A stretch of DNA of 64,000 nt from contig JABBOX010000259.1 in assembly GCA_012927555.1 (NCBI GenBank), positions 1 to 64,000 of the forward strand. Direction: 5' to 3'. The notes below the pieces were generated by a model. The model ran no database searches. It was not told the DNA's origin and saw only the letters and a list, made by a program, of their open reading frames with translations. A program made the translations under genes and the position numbers. Positions 18,359-26,744 of the stretch are shown here, piece after piece. The DNA comes from Phycicoccus sp. (GTDB lineage: Bacteria; Actinomycetota; Actinomycetes; Actinomycetales; Dermatophilaceae). Numbering within the stretch: the stretch's first letter is position 1; each line of letters begins with the position of its first letter.

Positions 18359-19108
18359 ATGGCGGACGGCCCGCTGCTCTTCGCTCGGTACGCATACCCG
18401 CCCAACGAGCTGGGGTACTGCGGCGGCGACGATCATCGGGCGCTGCTCGAGCAGACCTCGGCGGGTGTCGTCGACGGAGGGCTGCGCCAGTCCTTGCGGT
18501 CGTTCGAGGGCGCCTGGCCGTACCTCGAGCTCATTGCCGCAGCCAACGGCCTCGACGACCCGTTGGACGCCCGCGTCGTCGAGGCGTACTGGCTGGGCAG
18601 CCCGCTCCTCGACCGGGTCGGGTCTGCCCTCCTCGGCGGCTCGCTTGACGAGCGTTTCCGTAGCCGGGCCGGCGCGTCCTGGCATCGTCTCGCGGAGGCC
18701 ATCCCCAACGGCGCACTCCCCCACCACAGCTTCCACGTTCTCGGGGTCTATCCGTTCGTGGGGTTGTTGCGCAACGGTGTCGTCACGGAGCCGTTGCACG
18801 TGCTCGACCGTTGCCGGATCCGCTGGGGCCGTGTGGTCGCCGTCACCGGCGACCACGCTGTCGTGCAGTCCCAGCCGCTGGAGTGGGATGGCCACCACCT
18901 GGTTCTCGGCGCGGTCCGAGACGAAGTGGCCGTGACCGGTGAAGGGAACATGCACCTGACCAGAGCACTCGTCCGTGGCGACTGGTGCTCACTGCACTGG
19001 GACTGGGTGTGCGACCGGTTGGAGCCCGCCCAGGTGCGTGCCCTGCAGTACTACACCAAGACTCAGCTCACCGCCGTCAATGACGCCCCCGCAACGGTGC
19101 TGGCCTGA
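18359..19108 (+). CDS. DUF6390 family protein, hydrogenase-linked
   Basis: 249 aa. It opens with LLFARYAYPPNELGYCGGDDH, which I recall as the DUF6390 signature in actinobacterial hydrogenase loci. Mid-protein SFEGAWPYLELIAAANGLDDPLDARVVEAYWLGSPLL and HHSFHVLGVYPFVGLL, then HLTRALVRGDWCSLHWDWVCDRL, give conserved Trp and His but no known catalytic motif. ATG 18359 has a GGAG eight bases upstream. It lies 52 bases after the EamA gene and is probably the last gene of the operon. A role in hydrogenase assembly or use is inferred from neighbourhood only. Confidence 0.7.
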   Translation: MADGPLLFARYAYPPNELGYCGGDDHRALLEQTSAGVVDGGLRQSLRSFEGAWPYLELIAAANGLDDPLDARVVEAYWLGSPLLDRVGSALLGGSLDERFRSRAGASWHRLAEAIPNGALPHHSFHVLGVYPFVGLLRNGVVTEPLHVLDRCRIRWGRVVAVTGDHAVVQSQPLEWDGHHLVLGAVRDEVAVTGEGNMHLTRALVRGDWCSLHWDWVCDRLEPAQVRALQYYTKTQLTAVNDAPATVLA

Positions 19109-19218
19109 CGTTGTCGGTTTCATCACTCTCAATCCGAGCCTTGGTACAGGTGATGGGATGAAAGCGTCAACTGTTGTTGGCCTTGTTGCTATCTTCGTGG
19201 CGAACAGAGGGGGAGACA

Positions 19219-21909
19219 GTGGAATTCCTTGAGCGATTGACCAGCCCCGACTCGGGGTTCGCGTCCCAGACGCACTTTGCCAACAGACACTCCGAGTCAC
19301 GTCGTTTCGCAGAGGCTCGGAGCTTCCTCAACGACTATCGGGCGAATACTTCCTTCAACGAATCGATCGGGGCTGATGCGCCGCGTCGAAACGTTGTCTC
19401 CTTCTACGGTATGGGGGGCATCGGCAAGTCCGCGCTGCTGATCGAGCTGGCTGCTCGGGTGAGGTCCGAACCAGCTCACGGCGCCACCGTTGTGCCCATT
19501 GAACTCCACTCGGCAAATGCTGCCCTCTCTGATCCCGAGACCGCCCTGTTAGCGATTCGAGCGGGACTTGGCGCTGCCGGAGGACGGTGGGAGGCGTTTG
19601 ATATCGCGCTCTCGGCTTACTGGAGTCGCGCGCATCCGGGACAAACGCTGGAAGCGCTCCTCGAACGCGACCCCGCATTTGGACGCATCGCCGACACGAT
19701 CGGCCTGAGCGACCAGATCCAAGGCGTGGTTGAGGGGTTCCTCGACGCCACGCCCGGAGTAGTCGGGACGGCTTTGAAGACGGGACAGGTGATTTGGCAG
19801 CTTGTCCGCGATCGTCGCAAGCACAGCCAACTCGTCAGCGAGTGTCCGCCCTTGGCTGCCACCCTCGATGAGATCGAGGCAGGGAGGGTGGAGAACGCCC
19901 TCCAGGGGTTGCCAGTCGTCCTGACGTGGGACTTGGCAAAGCGAAACGGTATCGGACCGACTGAGGTCATCGTGTTCTGGGACGAGTGGGAGAACGCTCA
20001 GCAGAACGAGACAGTCGAAGATGGACTACGCCGGCTGGTGTGGTCGTTGCCAACCGTCCTGTTCGTTCTCGCTGGGCGTCGACGCCTCGATTGGGCGGAT
20101 GTTGAGTCCGGGTCCCAGCTCGGCAAGCGCGTGTGGCCGAATCTCATCTCGGGCTCGGACCGCGCACCTGGGCAACATCGTCTTGGCTTCCTGACTCCCG
20201 AAGACAGTCAGCAGTACCTCGAAGCTGTGCTTCAGGTGAATGGCAAGCCGGTCATCGACCAAGCGTTGCGGGACCACATCGTCCTGCAGGCAGAGGGGTG
20301 GCCGCTCTACCTCGATCTCGCGGCCGTCTCGTGCCTGCGCGCTGTTCGCCGCGGCGCGCCGCTTCAAAGCGGCTCGTTCGGTAGTTTCCCCGAACTCGTC
20401 CGTCGAATGATCCGCGATCTGGAACCGATCGAGAGGTCGCAGCTGAGAGTGGCCTCGCTGGTGCCCTCCTTCACGGGGGAACTGCTCGTGGCCGGGGTCA
20501 CCCCGACTCCCTCCGACTCGAGTGTGCTGCATTTCATGCAGCGTGAGTTCATCGAGGAGAGCGGAAGGGCCTGGCTGTCGTCCCAGCTGCACTCCCGGCT
20601 GCGGGCCGCGATCAGAACGGAGGAGATTCACGCTAGCGACTCGTGGAGTGCGCGCGAATGGACCCTCGCGGCTGATCGCGTGCTGACCTTTCTGGAACAG
20701 GCCACGAACAACTTGCTGGGCTCACGGCCAAGGCCGGACTGGCCGACACTCCCAGGATTCCAACTCGAGATGGTCTCCCAGCTCGCCGAGGTCCTCACGG
20801 CGGGTTTGGATGCTTCGAGGGTCGTGGGGCAGGTCCCTGATTGGTTGATTCAGGTTGCCACCACGCTGCACGAGGCGGGTGCTGACGAGGCCATCCTCAC
20901 CGCCGTGTCAATGGACGGCCGTCCGGAGGCCGGTCTTGGCGCCACGAGCGTCGTCGACGAAGTGGCAAGGGGCCTGTGGGCGGTCGCCAGAAGTCGGCGA
21001 GAAGGCACCAGCACCGTCCTCCCCGCGATGCGGGCAGCCCTGGCCCACAGAGACCTCTCGCCCTTCGCGCATGGCTCCATCGCCATAGAACTCGGCAGGG
21101 TGCTGACCGGCACCGGCGATGGAGGCGAGGCAGCGGCGATCTATGACGATCTCGGCTCGGCCGGAGGGCCACTCTGGCGCGTTGGGTTTCGTGAGCGTGG
21201 CTACATGGCCCTGTGGCAAGGAGACTTCCCACGTGTCCTTGCTGTCGCAGACCAGCTCTCCGGTGACGACCGGTTCGACTACTGGACACACGAGCTGCGC
21301 GCGGAGACGGCTCGCGCAACCGGGTTGCTTGAAGAAGCGGCACAACGCTCCCGCAGGTCTCTCGAGGCAGGTGAGCTACACAATCTTGTTGCGATCAGTG
21401 CCACCACACACCGCCACCTCGGTCGCATCTTGGCGCTCCTGGATCCGGCCGAGGCGCTCCCGGTCCTCAACGTCGCCTGCGAACTGAATGAGTTACTGCT
21501 CACACCAGTTGGGCTTTCCCAGTGCTACGCCGCGATGGCGATCGCCCGGGCCTCGTCGGGCGAGCTGTCACTTGCCAATGAGCTCGTCCGCAAATCGGCG
21601 ATCGCCGCCGAACAATCCGGCCACGTCGACGCAACCGATCACGAGTTCGCAACCTGCTTCTTGGCCTGCTTGGAAGGCGACCGGCCTCGAGCGCTGAGGT
21701 CTGTCACCGCTCTCGACGATCGCGCACTTCAAACCGGGCATGGGGCGCATTGGGCCACGGCTGCTGCCGCTTGGACAAGGGAGGCGCTGGGCGACGCACC
21801 GACCCTGTCGTCAAAGGTCCCCGCTTGGGGCGTGGACTCTACTGCGGTGGTCGAGCGCTGGCGCAGTCAGATGCGACGAGTGATCAGCGCACGGAGCTCA
21901 TGGCCATGA
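19219..21909 (+). CDS. STAND-type P-loop NTPase with C-terminal TPR-like repeats
   Basis: 896 aa. After a short N terminus, FANRHSESRRFAEARSFLND leads to Walker A in FYGMGGIGKSALLIELAARV (about residue 60) and Walker B in VIVFWDEWENA (about 245), followed by a sensor-like LFVLAGRRRLDWAD and a winged-helix-like stretch. The second half is helical with TPR-like spacing (EAAAIYDDLGSAG, ALLDPAEALPVLNVACELNEL). This is the STAND architecture used in regulators and antiphage proteins. There is no recognisable N-terminal effector domain. GTG 19219 with a strong AGGGGGAG site is preferred to the track start 19174. It is a single gene on both sides, with codon use slightly less GC-rich than its neighbours. 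Confidence 0.75.
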   Translation: MEFLERLTSPDSGFASQTHFANRHSESRRFAEARSFLNDYRANTSFNESIGADAPRRNVVSFYGMGGIGKSALLIELAARVRSEPAHGATVVPIELHSANAALSDPETALLAIRAGLGAAGGRWEAFDIALSAYWSRAHPGQTLEALLERDPAFGRIADTIGLSDQIQGVVEGFLDATPGVVGTALKTGQVIWQLVRDRRKHSQLVSECPPLAATLDEIEAGRVENALQGLPVVLTWDLAKRNGIGPTEVIVFWDEWENAQQNETVEDGLRRLVWSLPTVLFVLAGRRRLDWADVESGSQLGKRVWPNLISGSDRAPGQHRLGFLTPEDSQQYLEAVLQVNGKPVIDQALRDHIVLQAEGWPLYLDLAAVSCLRAVRRGAPLQSGSFGSFPELVRRMIRDLEPIERSQLRVASLVPSFTGELLVAGVTPTPSDSSVLHFMQREFIEESGRAWLSSQLHSRLRAAIRTEEIHASDSWSAREWTLAADRVLTFLEQATNNLLGSRPRPDWPTLPGFQLEMVSQLAEVLTAGLDASRVVGQVPDWLIQVATTLHEAGADEAILTAVSMDGRPEAGLGATSVVDEVARGLWAVARSRREGTSTVLPAMRAALAHRDLSPFAHGSIAIELGRVLTGTGDGGEAAAIYDDLGSAGGPLWRVGFRERGYMALWQGDFPRVLAVADQLSGDDRFDYWTHELRAETARATGLLEEAAQRSRRSLEAGELHNLVAISATTHRHLGRILALLDPAEALPVLNVACELNELLLTPVGLSQCYAAMAIARASSGELSLANELVRKSAIAAEQSGHVDATDHEFATCFLACLEGDRPRALRSVTALDDRALQTGHGAHWATAAAAWTREALGDAPTLSSKVPAWGVDSTAVVERWRSQMRRVISARSSWP

Positions 21910-22099
21910 GCGGGTGAACGCGTGCCGAACAGCGCGCGAGCGCCAGCCCGTTCTCTGCGGCTGAACGGTGACGACTCCCCCTCATGACCCAGTAGGTCGC
22001 AGACTCGTGCGGCCGTCACTGGCACACCTGCCGATCCAACAAGTGCCGCCCTTGCCCGCGAGCACTTCGCCACCAGACGCAGCCCGAGCCCGTCCCGCC

Positions 22100-22192
22100 T
22101 ACGTCGTCCACCAGGTCGACCAGCCTCAGGCGAAACCGCTGAAACCGTTCGTAGCACTCGCGGTCCCAGTGGGCGTGCGAGACCAGGAAGAC
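22100..22192 (-). pseudogene. fragment of a GH38 alpha-mannosidase N terminus
   Basis: On the minus strand, VFLVSHAHWDRECYERFQRF and RLRLVDLVDDV match the family-38 glycosidase start (consensus like SHTHWDREWY...FRxRLVDLVD), including the zinc-binding His and Asp. The match stops after about 31 residues, and no other GH38 part is visible in any frame up to the STAND gene stop. This is therefore a remnant left after deletion. It fills part of the 318-base gap 21910-22227, which otherwise shows nothing. Confidence 0.6.
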
Positions 22193-22227
22193 CTCGGTGC
22201 TCACATAGGGAGAGGTATCCTGCCCAC

Positions 22228-22560
22228 ATGATCTTCTGTGCGCCTGTGACAAGTGAAGACATGATCGACCCCCGCTGGGGCCGTGCCGACTGGGTCGCCC
22301 TTGCCGATGTGGTCGACGGCGAGATCATGAGCTGGCAGGTGGTCGAGGTCTCGTGGAGCCGTTTGCACGACGAGGGCGGCCCGGGGTCACACCACGCCCG
22401 CGTGGTCACGTTCCTGCGCGATCATGACGTCGAGGCCGTGGTCGTCGACCACATGGGCGACGGCATGGTGCGGATGCTGGACACCATGCAGCTGCCCGTG
22501 CACTCAGGCGCCGCTGGTGATGCCCGTGCAGCCGTGAAGGCCGCAAGCCTGAAGCCATAG
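22228..22560 (+). CDS. NifB/NifX-domain (dinitrogenase Fe-Mo cofactor type) protein
   Basis: 110 aa, a complete single domain. The order is typical: an N-terminal beta strand (IFCAPVTSEDMIDPRWGRADWVALADVVDGEI), a mid-section His pair (GSHHARVV), and FLRDHDVEAVVVDHMGDGMVRML near the C terminus. The family binds metal clusters in nitrogenase cofactor assembly, but many members in non-fixing bacteria have unknown roles. No nif gene is in the window, so nitrogen fixation is not implied. ATG 22228 has a GAGAGG site. It stands alone between the GH38 remnant and an empty stretch. Confidence 0.75.
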   Translation: MIFCAPVTSEDMIDPRWGRADWVALADVVDGEIMSWQVVEVSWSRLHDEGGPGSHHARVVTFLRDHDVEAVVVDHMGDGMVRMLDTMQLPVHSGAAGDARAAVKAASLKP

Positions 22561-23099
22561 GGGTCGCGCACGTTCTCAGGGGGTACGCCGACCGGCACCA
22601 GACGCGAGGGACCAAAACAACGCGCCATACCACATACCTCCGGATTCACCGAGTCTATTTGGCGAAAGCCTTTTGATGTGTTGAGAACGATGCCTATGAT
22701 CGGACAAGAGCTCACAGGGTGTGTTAGGTCACCAAGCCAGGTGCCGGCGGAAGAACGGGCCTCACGGATCACCCGTGAGACCTTCAGTCCCTGCTATCGC
22801 AACCGAGGTGTTGCCCATGTCCTCCACCGGCGCAGCCAAGTCCAAGGCCGCCACCCTCCCCCGCCGCACCGCACACCGCACCGCGACCCGGCCGGGTCGA
22901 GATGACAGGGCTGTGCTGGCCGGGGCCACCCGCGAGGCCTCCCCGGCACCAGTCCCACGGTCGCCCCGAACAGCTGATCCTGGCCGAGTGGACCGGTCAT
23001 GGCGATTCGACCCCCATTCGTACAACGACCCCTGCAACTACCTTGGATAAGGACCAGTCGCCTTCGGCTCGTGACCCGCACCCGCACCCGGACTCCGGC
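22561..23099. other. intergenic stretch with a promoter-like site, no assignable gene
   Basis: This 539-base region has no ORF I can defend. A -35/-10 pair (separate entry) lies at 22673-22700. An open frame starting ATG 22817 and ending 23050 encodes a basic, Pro- and Arg-rich peptide with no recognisable domain. The base composition of 22620-22720 is lower in GC than its surroundings, as expected for a promoter region. Confidence 0.4.
22673..22700 (+). promoter_or_regulatory. sigma-70-type promoter candidate
   Basis: TTGATG (22673-22678) and TATGAT (22695-22700) are separated by 16 bases, close to the actinobacterial housekeeping consensus. It points toward the three-helix-bundle gene at 23100 with a leader near 400 bases, or toward the doubtful ORF at 22817. 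Confidence 0.4.
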
Positions 23100-23324
23100 G
23101 TGAACCACCCGGCGAAGGGCGACACGAAGCAGTCGTGGGCGCTCATCAGCGAGACCCTGTCGGCCGAGCTGGAGGGACGGGTCCCCCCGGATCTCGTCGC
23201 CGACCTTGTCCGGGCCGTCCTCGATGAGAGCCGACAAGCCGCGCACGATCGCGGGGTCGAGCCAACGATGCGCGAGGCCCGTGCACGCCTGGAGCGCTTC
23301 GTGCGCGCTCGCTCGTCCATGTAA
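23100..23324 (+). CDS. small three-helix-bundle dimerisation-type protein
   Basis: 74 aa from GTG 23100. KQSWALISETLSAELEGRVPPDLVADLVRAVLDESRQAA is the helical pattern of the small three-helix-bundle dimerisation domain found in many actinobacterial proteins of about 60-80 aa, with the RVPPDLVADLV turn as the recognisable part. A basic C-terminal helix (MREARARLERFVRARSSM) follows. No enzymatic residues are seen. The ORF track extends upstream to 22902, but that part has poor codon use. Function unknown. Confidence 0.55.
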   Translation: MNHPAKGDTKQSWALISETLSAELEGRVPPDLVADLVRAVLDESRQAAHDRGVEPTMREARARLERFVRARSSM

Positions 23325-23570
23325 ACGACGTATCCACCCGGCAGCCGATCGTGAACACCATCGTCATTGCCGTCGACGTCGGAGATCGCGACCGGCGGCA
23401 CGATGACACGCGCCGAGCACCACGACATCGCCGTTGCCCTCAGCTGGTTGTCGAGCATTCACGCGGCAACCGCCCTCGCCACGTCACCGAGGGCAACGCC
23501 GGGCCCCGGGCCAGCCGCGATATGGCTCGACGGGATGGATTGCGCCCTGTCAGATCGCTGCAGCGCGGCA

Positions 23571-24335
23571 CTACTTCGGCTTGCTGCCTCCGAAGCTGGC
23601 GTAGCTCCACAGGATGACGTCAAGGCCGCGCAACACTGAGACGTAGCCGACTTTTGCCTCGAGCATCGCCGCGCCGACCCGGAATCGGACCTCGTTGTCT
23701 TCGCCGTCAACACGCAGGGCGTCCCGTAGCGAGAACCACCAGCTGGCCCCCTCAACGAGATAGACCACGGCCCGCACCTTCTCGTCATACAGAGGGATCA
23801 GTCGGGGTCGCTTGCGGGCCAGCAGTTTGTTGGCGGCGAACCCCCCGTCGGCGCCGAACGTGGTGCCGGCCTCGTGAATGGTCCGGATCTCATCCCAGGC
23901 CTTGGTCGCAATCGCGAGGGTTTCGTCCTCCGCGTCCCACAGGTCGATGTCGGTGGGCAGCTGCCGCAACAAGGTCGCGAGCCGGCCTGACGCCGGCTCA
24001 TTCAGCAACAGGGACGCGACGGCTGCGGGCACAGGCGCGTTGACTGCAGCGACAGCAAACACGTCCTCACGGGTGATCTGGTTCTCGACGTCCGAACGGT
24101 CCCCCCCACCACCGATGGAGTCGAACAGCGAACCGGAGAACTGCCGCGGCGTGCCGTGGAAGTAGGTCACCAAGGCGCCACTGGGCGAGAACCGTGCGCG
24201 TCGCTCGCCGGCAGGGAGCGGGTTCGGGGGCAGCGATTCGGGGGTCCAACGCAGCGGACCATCCAACAACCGTTGGCCCAGGCCTGCGTCAACCACGCCC
24301 GTCACCGTCAAATCACCCCAAACGCCACTTTTCAT
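23571..24335 (-). CDS. DUF6308 family protein
   Basis: 254 aa from ATG 24335. Key segments are DRSDVENQITREDVFAVAAVNAPVPA, LRQLPTDIDLWDAEDE, GAGTTFGADGGFAANKLLARKRPRLIPLYDEKVR (in part) and a C-terminal LEAKVGYVSVLRGLDVILWSYASFG. This matches actinobacterial DUF6308 proteins; the conserved KLLARKRPRLIPLYD block is the most diagnostic. There is no known function. The ORF track merges about 220 upstream shadow residues. It is divergent from the hydrolase gene. Confidence 0.75.
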   Translation of the reverse strand: MKSGVWGDLTVTGVVDAGLGQRLLDGPLRWTPESLPPNPLPAGERRARFSPSGALVTYFHGTPRQFSGSLFDSIGGGGDRSDVENQITREDVFAVAAVNAPVPAAVASLLLNEPASGRLATLLRQLPTDIDLWDAEDETLAIATKAWDEIRTIHEAGTTFGADGGFAANKLLARKRPRLIPLYDEKVRAVVYLVEGASWWFSLRDALRVDGEDNEVRFRVGAAMLEAKVGYVSVLRGLDVILWSYASFGGSKPK

Positions 24336-24503
24336 CGTGAGCGGCTGCGTCGACAGTCGGCGCACCTCTGATAATCTATGGGCGGTTCCACGGCCTCGTA
24401 TCCCCCTTTCGACCGAGGCTCGCTGGAGAACGGTCTGACTGCCCGGACAGGTCAGAGCGGCCAGACATGGACGATGTGGCGTCGATACGGCACGCTCACG
24501 ACC

Positions 24504-25379
24504 ATGACGATCATCAAGCTTCCCGACCGCCGAGACCTCGACATCGACGTGTCCGGGCCGGAGGACGGCATACCTCTGGTCTTCCATCACGGCACCCCGG
24601 GCTCGGTTCGGCAGTTCCGAATGATCCAGCGGGCAGCCCACCACCGGGGTATGCGCCTGGTGACGTTCTCGCGCCCCGGCTATGGGGACTCGACCAGGCA
24701 GCCAGGACGCAGGATCGTCGACGCCGCCGACGATGTCGCCGCTGTGCTCGCGCATCTGGATGCCCCACGTTGCGTCGTGGCCGGCTGGTCCGGAGGCGGC
24801 CCCCATGCGCTGGCGACCGGCGCATGTCTCCCCCAACAGGTCGCCGGCATCCTCTGCATCGCCGGCATCGCGCCATACGACGCGGAGGGACTGGACTTCC
24901 TCGGCGGGATGGGCCAGCAGAACATCGACGAGTTCGGACTGACGCTCAAGGGCGAGGAGGCCATGCGGCCCAGCTACGAGACCGAGGCCGAGGGGCTGCG
25001 TCATGCCGACGCCGCTGGGGTGATCAAGGGGTTGGGTGACCTCCTGCCCGACGTCGATCGCGCCGTGCTCACCGACGAGTTCGGTGAGGACATGGCTGCC
25101 GGCTTCGCGGATGCGCTACGTACCGGGGTGGACGGCTGGATCGACGACGACCTTGCGTTCTCCTCCCCGTGGGGCTTCTCACTGGCCGAGATTGCGGTCC
25201 CAACCTTTGTGTGGCAGGGCAGCGAGGACCTGATGGTGCCGTTCGCCCACGGACAGTGGCTTGCGGCCCACATCCCCGGCGCAACCGCTCACCTGGAGCA
25301 GGGCCAGGGCCACCTGTCGATCACGGTTGGTGCCCTCGACAAGATGCTCGACGAGCTTCTGACGACGCTCTCCGACTGA
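24504..25379 (+). CDS. alpha/beta hydrolase
   Basis: 291 aa from ATG 24504. The oxyanion region is [13 protein letters not shown], the nucleophile elbow [13 protein letters not shown] (Ser within GxSxG), the acid is likely in [12 protein letters not shown], and the catalytic His is in [12 protein letters not shown]. The GTPGS variant is typical of small esterase or lactonase-like hydrolases of actinobacteria. The substrate is unknown. An upstream ATG at 24474 is possible but would add a poorly composed stretch. The MFS gene starts nine bases after its stop, suggesting an operon. Confidence 0.85.
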   Translation: MTIIKLPDRRDLDIDVSGPEDGIPLVFHHGTPGSVRQFRMIQRAAHHRGMRLVTFSRPGYGDSTRQPGRRIVDAADDVAAVLAHLDAPRCVVAGWSGGGPHALATGACLPQQVAGILCIAGIAPYDAEGLDFLGGMGQQNIDEFGLTLKGEEAMRPSYETEAEGLRHADAAGVIKGLGDLLPDVDRAVLTDEFGEDMAAGFADALRTGVDGWIDDDLAFSSPWGFSLAEIAVPTFVWQGSEDLMVPFAHGQWLAAHIPGATAHLEQGQGHLSITVGALDKMLDELLTTLSD

Positions 25380-25388
25380 TCCGGTCGT

Positions 25389-26612
25389 ATGCGCGCCCTA
25401 CGCAATCCCTTCGGATCTCTGCCGCCCGAGGTCGCGGTGCTCACCGCCGTGGCGTTCTCCGTGGCCCTGGGATTTGGCATCGTCGCCCCGGCAATCCCTT
25501 TGTTCGCCAAGGCTTTTGGCGTCAGCAACTTCGCCGCCGGCGCGGTCATCTCGGTCTTCGCGCTGGTGCGGTTTGCCTCGGCGCCCGTGGCTGGCCGGCT
25601 GGTCAACCGCCTCGGCGAGCGCGTGGTACTTGCCTCCGGGATCGGCATCGTCGGCGTGTCCAGCCTGCTGGCCGGGCTGTCCGGCAGCTACGCCCAGCTG
25701 ATCCTGCTGCGCGGCATCGGCGGCTTCGGCTCGGCACTGTTCACGGTGTCGTCGTTCGCGCTGCTCATGCGCGTCGCCGCCCCCGGTCAGCGCGGGAGGT
25801 CGGCCGGCACCTACCAGACCGGGTTCCTGCTGGGTGCTATCGCCGGCCCTGCTTTTGGCGGCCCGCTGACGGCGTTGTCGCTGCGCGCGCCCTTCTTCGT
25901 ATACGCGGCAACGCTTTTGGTTGCCGGGGCCGTGGCCATGGTGTTCCTCGCCCGCACCGCGCTCCGCGAGCACGAGGTTGCCGCGGGCACCGCCGATGTT
26001 GCCCCCACAACGCTGGGGACCGCGATCCGGAGCTCGGCGTACCGGGCCGCCGTGGCAAACAACTTCGCTGTCGGCTGGGCGATCTTCGGGGTCCGTTCAT
26101 CGCTCATCCCGCTGTTCGTCGTCGAGGGGCTTCGCCTCGGTCCGTCCTGGACGGGTGCCGGTCTGGTGCTCTCCGCGGTGGTGCAGGCGCTCGTCCTCAT
26201 CCCGGCCGGCCGGCTGGTCGACAGCCGGGGGCGCCGGCCGTTCCTGCAAGCCGGGGCCGCGTTCTCGATGACCGCGGGAGTGGCGATGGCGCTCGCCGGC
26301 AGTGCGCCGCTGTTCATGGTCGGTATGGCGCTGTACGGCACCGGCTCGGCGCTGCTCGGTGTCTCCTCGGCGGCTGTCGTCGGCGACGTCATCGGCGGTC
26401 GCGGGAGTACGCCGGTCGCCGCCTTCCAGATGGCCTCGGACGCCGGTGCCTTCCTCGGTCCACTCGTGGCCGGGCTGCTGGCAGACACGGCGTCGTTCGA
26501 GGTGGCGTTCCTGGCGACGGCCGCGGTCTCCGGGCTCGCCTTCGCGACAACCTTGGTGATGCCTGAGACCTCCCACCCGAAGCAGACCTCCGGCCCCGAA
26601 CAGCCAGCCTGA
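25389..26612 (+). CDS. MFS transporter
   Basis: 407 aa with twelve predicted membrane helices. Motif A appears as GRLVNRLGERVVLASGIGI between TM2 and TM3, and again in the second half as GRLVDSRGRRPFLQAGAAF. GTYQTGFLLGAIAGPAFGGPL resembles motif C of drug/H+ antiporters, suggesting export. It lies directly after the alpha/beta hydrolase gene. The substrate is unknown; efflux of a small molecule processed by the hydrolase is one guess. Confidence 0.88.
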   Translation: MRALRNPFGSLPPEVAVLTAVAFSVALGFGIVAPAIPLFAKAFGVSNFAAGAVISVFALVRFASAPVAGRLVNRLGERVVLASGIGIVGVSSLLAGLSGSYAQLILLRGIGGFGSALFTVSSFALLMRVAAPGQRGRSAGTYQTGFLLGAIAGPAFGGPLTALSLRAPFFVYAATLLVAGAVAMVFLARTALREHEVAAGTADVAPTTLGTAIRSSAYRAAVANNFAVGWAIFGVRSSLIPLFVVEGLRLGPSWTGAGLVLSAVVQALVLIPAGRLVDSRGRRPFLQAGAAFSMTAGVAMALAGSAPLFMVGMALYGTGSALLGVSSAAVVGDVIGGRGSTPVAAFQMASDAGAFLGPLVAGLLADTASFEVAFLATAAVSGLAFATTLVMPETSHPKQTSGPEQPA

Positions 26613-26744
26613 ACGGAACAGCCGACCTGAACCGGAGAGGCGGCCTGACCGCCGGCGTTAGGACGGCATCAAGATTCGGTGCTGGGGCGCTAGGGAACCG
26701 TCAAGATCGTCAGCACTGCCGCGTCTCGGTGCTTCGCTTGATTT

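Noticed and set aside
22228-22560. evidence for nitrogen fixation
   Set aside because: A single NifX-domain protein without nifHDK or nifB is not evidence for it.
22817-23050. possible 77-aa basic ORF
   Set aside because: Pro/Arg-rich, no ribosome binding site and no recognised domain; kept only as a note in the intergenic entry.
23403-23639. possible 78-aa ORF convergent with DUF6308
   Set aside because: Weak start, no domain, and its 3' part overlaps the DUF6308 coding region.
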